Origin: Serratia liquefaciens
GTDB lineage: Bacteria; Pseudomonadota; Gammaproteobacteria; Enterobacterales; Enterobacteriaceae
DNA length: 64,000 nucleotides
Assembly: GCF_027594825.1 (NCBI RefSeq)
Contig: NZ_CP088930.1
Location: 4,401,019 to 4,465,018, forward strand
Direction of reading: 5' to 3'
Numbering within the stretch: position 1 is the stretch's first letter; every line of letters starts with the position of its first letter. This document shows, piece by piece, positions 33,536 to 41,696 of this stretch. The position numbers and the translations under genes were made by a program. The notes under the pieces are model-generated. The model was not told the origin of the DNA. It saw nothing but the letters and a program-made list of their open reading frames with translations, and ran no database searches.

Positions 33536-35182
33536 TTAAAAACGACTCCAATTCTCAGCGTCATCATCGGCAACCGCTGGTCCTTTCGGTGCGGTAATCA
33601 CCTGCGGCCGGACATTAATCGCGGCGGGCGCGGACGTGGAGAGTTTGAAAACGGCGACGGTTTGGTTCAGGTGATTGGCCTGATCTTCCAGCGCACTGGC
33701 GGCAGAGGCCGATTGTTCAACCAGCGCGGCGTTCTGCTGAGTCACCTTATCCATTTCGTTAACCGCTTGCGCAATCTGAGCGATGCCACGGCTTTGCTCT
33801 TCTGAAGCGCTTGAGATCTCCTGCATGGTTTCCGTCACCTGACCGATGGCGGTAACAATCTCCGTCATGGCGCCGTTAACGTTCTCCACCAGATCGTTGC
33901 CCTGACTGACGCGCAGCACCGACGTATCAATCAGCGTTTTAATCTCTTTGGCAGCCTGAGCGCTGCGCTGTGCAAGGTTGCGAACCTCACCGGCGACCAC
34001 GGCAAAGCCACGGCCTTGTTCACCCGCACGCGCGGCTTCCACCGCCGCATTCAAGGCCAAAATATTGGTCTGGAAGGCGATGCCGTCGATGACGCTGGTG
34101 ATATCACCAATTTTACGTGAGCTGTCGGCGATATCGCTCATGGTGACGACCATTTTACGCGTAATCTCACCGCCGTTGATGGCACTTTGCGAAGCGCTTT
34201 TCACTAACGAGGTAGCTGCACCGGCGCTCTCTGCGTTGTTTTTCACCGTAGCCGACAGTTGCTCCATGCTGGCCGCCGTTTCTTCCAGTGAGCTTGCCTG
34301 TTCTTCCGTGCGGCTTGAAAGGTCGTTGTTGCCCGCGGCAATTTCCTGCACGCCGGTATAAATATTTTGCGTGCCTGCACGGACGGCGCTGACGGTATTA
34401 GCCAGCTCATCGCGCATATTGCAAAGACCTTGCATCAGCTTGCCAATTTCATTATTCCCATTGGCATTAATTTCAATCGATAAATTTCCGTGTGCTATTT
34501 CTGCTTGATGGTCGATAATCTGATTTATTTTGTTTATCACATGTTTTCTGATCCAGACCAATACCGCGCCAGTCAGCAAGATAAAGATAAAAATAAACGT
34601 CAGCGATAAAGGCACCATTTGGCGATAGCTGGCCTGGGCCGCAGCGGCCGCAGGCGTAATAATATCGTTGGCAACGTAGGCAGACGTATCGTCGAGCGCA
34701 GACATGAAATGCGTTGCTGAGCTATTGTGCATAATTGACTGGAAACGGGGGATATCGCCATCTTCCAGGCTGACAATCAATTTAAGCAGATCGCCACGCG
34801 CTTTTTCATACAGAGTTTTGACGTTGTTGGTACGCGCTTGCTCATCCTGGTCAGCAAGCGACAGTTGATAAAATTTCTCCATCAGCTTATCAACGTCCAC
34901 CAGGCGTTGGCGAAGTTCGCCAAGGGATTTTTTCGCCTCGTTGCTTTGTGGCTGCGTGCTGAGCATCAGAGCATCTTTAAGCACTTCTTCACGGATCTCG
35001 GTAACGGAAGCGTAGGCATTATCCATTGCCATGATTTGATTAAAGCCGGAGGAGATTTGTGTAAGGCGGGTATTGGTACCTGAAGCGTCCAGAATGCTCC
35101 ACGCGCCGGAGAATATCTGAATAATACAGAATAGGGTTAAAATCCCCATTAGCCCGTGGGAGATTTTTAATCGTTCAAACAT
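33536..35182 (-). CDS. Methyl-accepting chemotaxis protein (Tsr/Tar type)
   Basis: Inner-membrane chemoreceptor of 548 residues. Helix one is about 9-29, the periplasmic four-helix ligand domain about 30-188, helix two about 190-212 ([19 protein letters not shown]). HAMP follows, and the signalling tip [51 protein letters not shown] is canonical. The C-terminus ends NWSRF, a variant of the NWETF tether that docks CheR and CheB in major receptors. The ATG at 35182 is chosen over an in-frame start 13 codons upstream, which lacks homology. A sigma-28 promoter lies at 35255-35281. The ligand is unknown. Confidence 0.94.
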   Translation of the reverse strand: MFERLKISHGLMGILTLFCIIQIFSGAWSILDASGTNTRLTQISSGFNQIMAMDNAYASVTEIREEVLKDALMLSTQPQSNEAKKSLGELRQRLVDVDKLMEKFYQLSLADQDEQARTNNVKTLYEKARGDLLKLIVSLEDGDIPRFQSIMHNSSATHFMSALDDTSAYVANDIITPAAAAAQASYRQMVPLSLTFIFIFILLTGAVLVWIRKHVINKINQIIDHQAEIAHGNLSIEINANGNNEIGKLMQGLCNMRDELANTVSAVRAGTQNIYTGVQEIAAGNNDLSSRTEEQASSLEETAASMEQLSATVKNNAESAGAATSLVKSASQSAINGGEITRKMVVTMSDIADSSRKIGDITSVIDGIAFQTNILALNAAVEAARAGEQGRGFAVVAGEVRNLAQRSAQAAKEIKTLIDTSVLRVSQGNDLVENVNGAMTEIVTAIGQVTETMQEISSASEEQSRGIAQIAQAVNEMDKVTQQNAALVEQSASAASALEDQANHLNQTVAVFKLSTSAPAAINVRPQVITAPKGPAVADDDAENWSRF

Positions 35183-35254
35183 AGTACAACCTGAGATTTC
35201 AGTGAGGTGCCAGTGCGGCAAATAACACGCTTTTGCCGCGAGAAGTGCTGTTTG

Positions 35255-35281
35255 TTTTCGGCAGATTACGGTAAAACTTTA
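35255..35281 (-). promoter_or_regulatory. Sigma-28 (FliA) promoter of the chemoreceptor gene
   Basis: On the minus strand TAAAGTTT (35281-35274), an 11-bp spacer and GCCGAAAA (35262-35255) match the flagellar consensus TAAAGTTT-N11-GCCGATAA with one mismatch. It is 73 bp before the ATG. Confidence 0.88.
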
Positions 35282-35560
35282 GTGATTAATTGGGTGCGGT
35301 TTCTAAGGGATATATTATCTTTGTTTTTAACTTTTCGTTTTTAGTTGAAACATACAGATAACATGATCTGGCCTGAGACCTATTATCCAAAGCCCTGCTG
35401 TAAAGTAATAGTGATACCTCGATGGAAAATAGCTTAAGATTTTGTAACGGAGAGTATTTATTTTTCCTGGTAATTATTAATCATGTTTCTATTTTAATGG
35501 CGGTGCAGCCAAACCCAAACAGGGCTCAGACTGTTGAAAAGCGCCCGAAAAGGCTAAACC

Positions 35561-35635
35561 GGTAGGGGTCGAACATGTTCGACCCGATCTAATTCATTGA
35601 TTATGCTATTGGGCGCAGCATGCAGCGCCCCTACC
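35561..35635. repeat. 75-bp palindromic, MITE-like intergenic element
   Basis: Ends are inverted: GGTAGGGG at 35561-35568 and CCCCTACC at 35628-35635. Inside are two further dyads: a perfect 20-bp palindrome GGGTCGAACATGTTCGACCC (35566-35585), and GGGCGC (35611-35616) with GCGCCC (35625-35630) around a GCATGC-centred core. It sits 30 bp past the stop of the organosulfur operon. It resembles short dispersed repeats of enterobacterial genomes; no second copy is seen in this window. The rest of the 35183-35665 gap shows only the sigma-28 promoter. Confidence 0.65.
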
Positions 35636-35665
35636 ATTAAACAACAGAGCACTTTGTCAACGGCC

Positions 35666-37060
35666 TCAGCCCGTAGGGCGGATTGGCGAATCGCCGAGCA
35701 ATTGCTGCGCCAGCGATTCTGCGTGTTGCGCCACCTGCGGCAATCCCATCAGTTCACCGAAGCGTCCGCGGGCGGCGGGGCCTGCCACGTAGAGACCATC
35801 GTTACTTTTCCCCTGGCGATTAATCGTTCGCGAGTGAGCATCAACCCAAATTCCCAGCGCCAGCGGATCGGGCTGGATAGCACCTTCCGCTGCGAGCTGC
35901 TTCAACAGCGCATCACTCTTGAGCAACGCACCGTGCGCTGGGCCGGTAGTGACGATCAGTTTATCCACCCGCAGGGTTTCCGTGGCGGCTTGACCACGGG
36001 CCTTCAGCGTCAGAATGATCGTTTCTTTGTCTGTCGCAACCTGCTTAAGGCTTGCGGCCAGGACCTTAAGACGCCCCTTCTGCTGTAATAGGGACAACAC
36101 CTCGCTGACCTGCGGTGCGATGCGGTAACGGTGCACGTCCCACCATGGGCGCAGATGGCGGAGAAAGCGTTGCTGTTCTTTCAGCGAAAGCCGTTGCCAA
36201 ATCTGCTGTCCGTTCAGCCGGATGTCATCCAGCACCCCTTGCCAGGGCAGGCCTTCCAGGGCAGCCTGCGCCACCTCCTGTCGAACCCGCCGCAGCCAGG
36301 CACGGGCGCTGTCCGCCTGTGGACGCAGATAGTCAAGCGGGCGGGGCGGAGACTCACCGGTCAGATTTTGCCGGGGAAGCTGACCGCGGCGCGAGAATGC
36401 CAGGATCGGCCCACGATGCCCCTGACGGTAAAGCGAGGCCACCACGTCGGACATGGTTAACCCGGAACCGATGATAGCCACCCGCGCACTCTTCTCCACC
36501 CCGATCAAGGCATCTGTCCGCCATGGGTTGGCGATCAGGCCAGGATGGTCTTGCAGCACCTGCTGTAGTTGTCTTGGTACGCCAGGGGGAGGGTGGCTGA
36601 TGGCCAGCACCACCTGATCCGCGTGATATTTATCCCCGGAGGCCGTCAGCACCTCTGCATTTTTCAGCGCCACGGCATAATCCTGAACATGAATGACCTG
36701 TACCGGCGATGTTTCCAGCGCGGCGGTCAGCTTATCGAGGATATAGGCGGCGAACCGTCCCCGTTGCGGATAAAGGCTGCCATCCGTCCAGAGCGCTTTG
36801 TCATCCTGTTTGAGGCCTCCCTTCGCCCTCAGCCAGCGGTCGAAATCGCCTTCTTCTGCGGCGGAAAGCTGCATACGGGCGGCAGGGACGTTAATGCGAT
36901 GCGCCGGGTCGACCGTGCTATAAGCCACGCCCTGAGCCAACTGGGCACGAGGCTCGATAACGATCACCTTCAGGCCGGCGCTGCCCAACCGCACCAGATG
37001 AATAGCCAGCGCGGTACCGCTAAAGCCACCGCCAATGATGACAATCTGCCGATCAGCCAT
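35666..37060 (-). CDS. FAD/NAD(P)-binding oxidoreductase, third gene of organosulfur operon
   Basis: Flavoprotein of 464 residues. The N-terminal dinucleotide motif IVIIGGGFSGTALAIHLVRL, followed by GVAYSTVDPAHRINVPAARMQL, matches the FAD-NAD(P)-binding family (PF13454-like). A second nucleotide motif VAIIGSGLTMSDVVASLYRQGHRGPILAFSRRG lies near residue 195. A related group includes hydroxyacylglutathione/lysine monooxygenase-like proteins. It overlaps sfnG by 8 bp, so it is translationally coupled to two FMNH2-dependent monooxygenases. It may supply reduced flavin or oxidise another organosulfur intermediate; neither is shown. A classical small NADH:FMN reductase gene is absent from the operon. 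Confidence 0.82.
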   Translation of the reverse strand: MADRQIVIIGGGFSGTALAIHLVRLGSAGLKVIVIEPRAQLAQGVAYSTVDPAHRINVPAARMQLSAAEEGDFDRWLRAKGGLKQDDKALWTDGSLYPQRGRFAAYILDKLTAALETSPVQVIHVQDYAVALKNAEVLTASGDKYHADQVVLAISHPPPGVPRQLQQVLQDHPGLIANPWRTDALIGVEKSARVAIIGSGLTMSDVVASLYRQGHRGPILAFSRRGQLPRQNLTGESPPRPLDYLRPQADSARAWLRRVRQEVAQAALEGLPWQGVLDDIRLNGQQIWQRLSLKEQQRFLRHLRPWWDVHRYRIAPQVSEVLSLLQQKGRLKVLAASLKQVATDKETIILTLKARGQAATETLRVDKLIVTTGPAHGALLKSDALLKQLAAEGAIQPDPLALGIWVDAHSRTINRQGKSNDGLYVAGPAARGRFGELMGLPQVAQHAESLAQQLLGDSPIRPTG

Positions 37061-38144
37061 GACTTAACACCGGTTGCTGCTGGCGTTCCAGCTCGCGAAC
37101 CCGCGGGATCACTTCGCGACCAAAGAACTCCACCTCTTCCTGAAAATGCAGGAAGCCCAGCAGCATCAGGTCCACGCCGGCTTGCTTGAGTTCGATGATC
37201 CGCTCCGCTATCTGCTGCGGGGTGCCAATCAGGTTTGTTTTGAAGCCATCGTTATATTGCACCAAATCCTCCAGCGTCGATTTCGCCCAGTTACCTTCCC
37301 CTTCAGGGGAGGCGCTACCGGCATTTTTCACCTCAGACTGGAACCCTTTCACCGCATCCGGATTCGCATGATCCAGAATATCACGCAGTACGCTTTGCGC
37401 TTCCTGCTCCGTTTGGCGGGCAATGACGAAGCCATTGACGCCGATCCTGACCCTGTGTTGGTTTTCGGCGGCTTTTAGCTGGATATCTTCAACCTGCTGA
37501 CGGATACCTTCCGGGGTGTTGCCGTTGGTGAAATACCAATCGGACACGCGCGCGGCCATATCCCGCGCGGCTCTTGAACTGCCGCCCTGGAAAATCTCCG
37601 GTTGCGGATCCAGCGGTTTCGGTTTCAGCGAATAGTCGCGGAAGCGATAAAAATCACCGGCAAAAGTGAAACTGTCCTGCTGCCAGATGCCCTGCAGGCA
37701 GCGAATAAACTCTTCCGAACGCAGGTAGCGCTCCTCGTGATCGAGCCAGGGTTCGCCGATGGCCTTGAATTCGCCCCGGAACCAGCCGCTGACGATATTG
37801 ACCGCAATACGCGCGTTGGACAGATGGCTGATGGTGGCAATCTGTTTGGCGGCGAGCGTTGGGTTCCATGGGCCCGGTAACAGGGCGGCGATGACCTTGA
37901 GCTTCTCCGTCGCTCCCAGCAGGTCCTGTGAAAATGTCACCGACTCATGTTGATTATCCGCGCCATAGCCGGCGGTAAAGCGGATCTGCGTCAGGGCGTA
38001 GTCAAACCCGGCGCGCTCGGCAATTTGCGCCAGCTTGCGGTTATAGTTTGCATCCCAGCTGGTACGCTGAGGGATTTGGCTGATCACCAGACCACCCGAC
38101 ACGTTAGGGACCCAGTAGGCGAACTTGATCGGTTCATTGCTCAT
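37053..38144 (-). CDS. sfnG: FMNH2-dependent dimethylsulfone monooxygenase SfnG
   Basis: Luciferase-like TIM-barrel monooxygenase of 363 residues, the length of Pseudomonas SfnG, which converts dimethylsulfone to methanesulfinate with reduced FMN and oxygen. Motifs: KFAYWVPNVSGGLVISQIPQRTSWD at the N-terminus, RIAVNIVSGWFRGEFKAIGEPWLDHEERY, and IFQGGSSRAARDMAARVSDWYFTNG. It follows ssuD by 16 bp and overlaps the FAD oxidoreductase by 8 bp. Together with SsuD/MsuD it would carry dimethylsulfone sulfur through methanesulfonate to sulfite. Confidence 0.92.
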   Translation of the reverse strand: MSNEPIKFAYWVPNVSGGLVISQIPQRTSWDANYNRKLAQIAERAGFDYALTQIRFTAGYGADNQHESVTFSQDLLGATEKLKVIAALLPGPWNPTLAAKQIATISHLSNARIAVNIVSGWFRGEFKAIGEPWLDHEERYLRSEEFIRCLQGIWQQDSFTFAGDFYRFRDYSLKPKPLDPQPEIFQGGSSRAARDMAARVSDWYFTNGNTPEGIRQQVEDIQLKAAENQHRVRIGVNGFVIARQTEQEAQSVLRDILDHANPDAVKGFQSEVKNAGSASPEGEGNWAKSTLEDLVQYNDGFKTNLIGTPQQIAERIIELKQAGVDLMLLGFLHFQEEVEFFGREVIPRVRELERQQQPVLSHG

Positions 38145-38160
38145 GGTTTTCTCCTCAGTT

Positions 38161-39321
38161 TCACTTTTTCACCGGACGACGATCGCCACCGATGGTTTCT
38201 CCAAATGGCCCGGTGTTCACCGTGCGCTGACGTTTTTCGACGTTGCCCGCCAGCGGCAACAGCGGCATCACCAGTTCGGCAAACCGGTGAGCCTCTTCCA
38301 GATGCGGATAACCCGAGAAAATAAAATTAGTGATCCCCAATGCCTGATATTCACGGATGCGGTCGGCAACCTGTTGTGGATTGCCGACCAGCGCGGTACC
38401 TGCGCCGCCGCGCACCAGTCCCACGCCTGCCCATAAGTTGGGGGCGATGCGCAAGCTGTCCTTCGAGCCGCCGTGCAGTGCGCTCATGCGGGCCTGCCCG
38501 GTCGAGTCCATACGCGAGAAAATTTTCTGTGCGGCGGCGATGGTGTCATCATCCAAATGGGCAATCAGTTTGTCGGCGGCAGCCCAGGCTTCCTCTTCCG
38601 TTTCCCGAACAATGACGTGCAGGCGAATGCCGTAGTCCAGCGTGCGTCCTCGCTCCTGTGCGCGCTGACGCACCACGGCAATTTTCTCCGCCACCTGCTC
38701 AACCGGTTCGCCCCAGGTGAGATAGGTGTCGATCTGGCTCGCCGCCACCTCCAGCGCTTCCTCTGACGAGCCGCCAAAAAATAGCGGCGGCCCGTTTTCC
38801 TGCACCGGCGGAAACAGCACTTCAGCGCCTTCCACCCGCAAGTATTCGCCCTGAAAATCGACCTTTTCGCCTTTCAGCAGGCGGGAATAGACCTCCAGAA
38901 ATTCGCGCGTGACCCGATAGCGCTCGGCGTGACTGAGGAAGATCCCATCGCCTTTGTTCTCGACGGGATCGCCACCGGTAACCACGTTGATTAACAGGCG
39001 GCCCTCCGAAAGGCGATCCAGCGTGGCGGCCATCCGCGCGGCAAGGCTCGGGGGCTGCAATCCAGGGCGCACGGCGACCAGATAGCGAAGACGCTTGGTG
39101 AGAGGGGCGAGTGCGGCAGCAACCAGCCAGGAGTCCTCGCAGCTTTTGCCGGTTGGGATCAGCACGCCGTAATAGCCAAGGTTGTCCGCCGCCAGCGCAA
39201 CCTGTTGCAAATAAGGCAGATCTACCGCTCTTCCGCCCTCGGTCGTGCCCAGATAACGGCCGTCGCCGTGGGTCGGTAAGAACCAGAATACGTTGATGTT
39301 GTGCGCCTGCTGTTCGCTCAT
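38161..39321 (-). CDS. ssuD: FMNH2-dependent alkanesulfonate monooxygenase SsuD/MsuD
   Basis: Luciferase-like monooxygenase of 386 residues that releases sulfite from alkane- or methanesulfonate using reduced flavin. Family motifs: [81 protein letters not shown] and [17 protein letters not shown]. Catalytic Cys (in GKSCEDSW) and His ([11 protein letters not shown]) positions are conserved. It is the first gene of the operon behind a sigma-54 promoter at 39391-39406. The pairing with sfnG favours a methanesulfonate (MsuD) preference, which the sequence alone cannot prove. Confidence 0.93.
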   Translation of the reverse strand: MSEQQAHNINVFWFLPTHGDGRYLGTTEGGRAVDLPYLQQVALAADNLGYYGVLIPTGKSCEDSWLVAAALAPLTKRLRYLVAVRPGLQPPSLAARMAATLDRLSEGRLLINVVTGGDPVENKGDGIFLSHAERYRVTREFLEVYSRLLKGEKVDFQGEYLRVEGAEVLFPPVQENGPPLFFGGSSEEALEVAASQIDTYLTWGEPVEQVAEKIAVVRQRAQERGRTLDYGIRLHVIVRETEEEAWAAADKLIAHLDDDTIAAAQKIFSRMDSTGQARMSALHGGSKDSLRIAPNLWAGVGLVRGGAGTALVGNPQQVADRIREYQALGITNFIFSGYPHLEEAHRFAELVMPLLPLAGNVEKRQRTVNTGPFGETIGGDRRPVKK

Positions 39322-39390
39322 TATCCATTTCCTATATAACGATATCTTAATTTATTTAATGGAATTTCCACGCTTGGTTATAAACAACCA

Positions 39391-39406
39391 AGCAGAAAGC
39401 ATGCCA
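39391..39406 (-). promoter_or_regulatory. Sigma-54 promoter of the ssuD-sfnG operon
   Basis: On the minus strand TGGCATGCTTTCTGCT has GG at -24 and GC at -12 with the exact spacing of the consensus TGGCACG-N4-TTGCW. The predicted start is near 39379, giving a leader of about 58 bases before ssuD. The enhancer sites at 39471-39516 lie 65-110 bp upstream. Confidence 0.78.
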
Positions 39407-39470
39407 AAATGATGAGGTTTTTTTATTTTTATTTATTAATGAGTTAGCGATTTTTGCCGTGGGCGGTTTT

Positions 39471-39516
39471 GCTGCAAATGCAGCAGTGACTGATGGCAGG
39501 CTGTTGCATTTGCAGC
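39471..39516. promoter_or_regulatory. Paired 14-bp palindromes, probable enhancer (UAS)
   Basis: GCTGCAAATGCAGC (39471-39484) and GTTGCATTTGCAGC (39503-39516) are near-perfect dyads of the same sequence. Their centres are 32 bp apart, close to three helical turns. They lie between the divergent sigma-54-dependent operon and the activator gene, the expected site for a bacterial enhancer-binding protein. Confidence 0.72.
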
Positions 39517-39594
39517 AAGGCGGTGGTTGAGCCTCTCGTCTTGTCCGCCCCCTGTCGGTATTGTTTCTGTACTGCTCCCTTAAAGGTATCGACG

Positions 39595-41481
39595 ATGCAA
39601 AGCTCCGGCCCCCGGTTAATTGATCCCGCTTCTCTTGCCTTCCAGAACGTTCTGGATCGGCTGGCCCCGACGGACGCCACCGTGCTTATCGTGGGCGAAA
39701 CCGGCACGGGTAAGGAGGTGGTGGCTCGTTATCTGCACCATCACAGCCTAAGGCGCGATCGTCCCTTTCTGGCGGTGAACTGTGGGGCGCTGACGGAGAG
39801 CCTTGCCGAATCGGAACTGTTTGGACATGAGAAAGGTGCCTTCACCGGGGCGGTGGATCGCCACCAGGGGTGGTTCGAGGCGGCAGAAGGGGGCACCTTG
39901 CTGCTGGATGAAATCGGTGAGTTAAGCCTGCCGCTACAGGTAAAGCTGCTGCGCGTATTGCAAGAACGGGAAGTGACCCGGGTGGGTTCCCACCGGCCGG
40001 TAAAAGTGAACGTCCGCGTCGTGGCCGCCACCCATGTTGACCTGGCTAATGCCATCCACGAACGTCGCTTTCGTGAAGATCTTTACTACCGGCTTAACGT
40101 GGCCGCCGTGACTCTGCCTCCTTTGCGCCAGCGGCGGCAGGATATTCCACTGTTGGCTGAGCATTTCCTGACGCTGTACGCGCGGCGGTTGGGGCGCCCT
40201 CAGCTGCGTCTCAGCGCAGAGGCGCTGGCCACGCTGATGGATTACCCGTGGCCGGGCAATATCCGCGAGCTGGAAAACACCCTGCATAATGCGGTGCTGC
40301 TCAGCAAAGCGCCGCTGATTACGCCGCAGCAGTTGAGGCTAAGCGCTGGAATGGCCGGCTTGCCGCCTGCGGGGGATGATTCGCTGGACAGTTTCCTGCG
40401 CCAGCAGTTGGCGGGTAACGATGGCCCGCTCTACCAGCGGGTGATCGACTCGCTGGTGCGCAATGCTTTTGAACTGAGCCAGGGTAATCAGTTGCAGGCC
40501 GCGGCGCTGTTGGGGATCAGCCGCAATACGCTGCGTACCCATCTGGGGCATCTTGGCTTAATCAAAGCCAGGAGAAGTGCCGGCGGCACGGCGTTAAAAT
40601 CTGAGCGGGAGACCGGCGGTCGCGAACGCGAACTGCGTATTGGTTACCAGAAGTTTGGCAACCTGGGAATACTCAAGGCCCGTCAGTCGCTGGAGGCGCG
40701 CCTGGCCGACGGTGGGGTGAGCGTGTTGTGGAGCGAGTTTCCTGCCGGTCCTCAGTTGCTGCATGCCCTGACTAACCGAGAGATCGATTTTGGCACCACC
40801 GGCGAGGTGCCTCCTTTATTTGCTCAGGCCGGCAACAGTCCATTGCTGTACGTTGCCTGGGAACCGGCCGCACCGCAAAGCGTGGCATTGCTGGTCACCG
40901 ACGACAGCCCGATCCGCACGCTTGGCGACCTGCGCGGAAAGCGGATTGCGGTCAATAAAGGATCCAATGTGCATTATCTGCTGTTGCAGATCCTTGATGA
41001 AGCCGGATTGACGCTGGAAGACGTACGGGTGGTGTATGCGCCGCCCAAATATCCGCTTACCCCCAGCGATCATCATGCGGTGGATGCCTGGATGATGTGG
41101 GATCCCTTGCTGAGCGATGCCGAACAAAGCGGGCAGTTCAGGGTCATCGCCAACGGCGTAGGGCGGGTCAGCAACCATCAGTTCTATCTTGCTCATCGCG
41201 ATTTCGCCGGCCACTCTGCCGATTTACTGCACGGACTGATGGCGGCGTTGGAACAAACCGGGCGCTATATTGACGCCCATCGCGACGAAGCGGCAACGCT
41301 ATTGTCGGCAGAACTGGGGCAAGGTATCCCCTCGCTCACCCACGCTCTGGCTCGTCGCAGCCATCAGACACGCCGCATGGATTTAAACATCATTCGACAG
41401 CAGCAGGCGATAGCCGATCGCTTTTACGCTTTGGGGCTGTTACCCCGAGCGATTAAAGTTCGCGAGGCGATATGGCAGTGA
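39595..41481 (+). CDS. Sigma-54 activator fused to an SsuA-like ligand-binding domain
   Basis: A 628-residue fusion. Residues 1-250 are a sigma-54 AAA+ domain: Walker A GETGTGKE (about 34-41), the sigma-54 contact loop GAFTGA (81-86), Walker B TLLLDEIG (101-108) and the arginine-finger region [13 protein letters not shown]. Residues about 296-322 are a Fis-type HTH ([22 protein letters not shown]). After a 20-residue linker, residues about 345-628 closely resemble the sulfonate-binding protein SsuA ([50 protein letters not shown], then DAWMMWDPL). There is no signal peptide and no N-terminal receiver or GAF domain, so the SsuA part must act as a cytoplasmic sensor. AAAGG precedes the ATG at 39595. 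It is divergent from its likely target, the ssuD-sfnG operon. Confidence 0.92.
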   Translation: MQSSGPRLIDPASLAFQNVLDRLAPTDATVLIVGETGTGKEVVARYLHHHSLRRDRPFLAVNCGALTESLAESELFGHEKGAFTGAVDRHQGWFEAAEGGTLLLDEIGELSLPLQVKLLRVLQEREVTRVGSHRPVKVNVRVVAATHVDLANAIHERRFREDLYYRLNVAAVTLPPLRQRRQDIPLLAEHFLTLYARRLGRPQLRLSAEALATLMDYPWPGNIRELENTLHNAVLLSKAPLITPQQLRLSAGMAGLPPAGDDSLDSFLRQQLAGNDGPLYQRVIDSLVRNAFELSQGNQLQAAALLGISRNTLRTHLGHLGLIKARRSAGGTALKSERETGGRERELRIGYQKFGNLGILKARQSLEARLADGGVSVLWSEFPAGPQLLHALTNREIDFGTTGEVPPLFAQAGNSPLLYVAWEPAAPQSVALLVTDDSPIRTLGDLRGKRIAVNKGSNVHYLLLQILDEAGLTLEDVRVVYAPPKYPLTPSDHHAVDAWMMWDPLLSDAEQSGQFRVIANGVGRVSNHQFYLAHRDFAGHSADLLHGLMAALEQTGRYIDAHRDEAATLLSAELGQGIPSLTHALARRSHQTRRMDLNIIRQQQAIADRFYALGLLPRAIKVREAIWQ

Positions 41482-41539
41482 CGGGTTAACCCCCGTCATC
41501 AAGCCTGTTCTCGACGCTAATTCATTCATCAAAGTGGGC

Positions 41540-41578
41540 TGCACCTTTTTTGCTCGCCGATTGTGCCGCGCTGGTGCA
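41540..41578. promoter_or_regulatory. Probable NtrC enhancer sites of the urea operon
   Basis: Compared with the NtrC consensus TGCACC-N4-TGGTGCA, TGTGCCGCGCTGGTGCA (41562-41578) has a perfect right half and a good left half. TGCACC at 41540-41545 begins a second, half-matching site (to 41556). Centres are 22 bp apart, about two turns, and lie 60-100 bp upstream of the -24 element. Confidence 0.65.
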
Positions 41579-41640
41579 GGATGATGATTTTATTGCCATA
41601 AGTTTTAATTATAATTTATTGAAATCAGACGATTAAAAAT

Positions 41641-41656
41641 TGGCACGTCGGTTGCT
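41641..41656 (+). promoter_or_regulatory. Sigma-54 promoter of the urea operon
   Basis: TGGCACGTCGGTTGCT fits the -24/-12 consensus TGGCACG-N4-TTGCW at every defined position. The predicted start is near 41667, 30 bp before the first gene. Confidence 0.9.
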
Positions 41657-41696
41657 CTATTGAATCCCATCTTGTGTACTAGATGGAATTCAGCCG

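Noticed and set aside
39492..39508. Second sigma-54-like element (TGGCAG with TTGCA) on the plus strand
   Set aside because: The spacing between GG and GC is one base too short for sigma-54. The TTGCA is part of the second enhancer palindrome.
39493..39594. 34-residue Cys-rich N-terminal extension of the sigma-54 fusion protein
   Set aside because: The extended frame reads through the second enhancer palindrome; AAAGG precedes the ATG at 39595, where family sequence begins.
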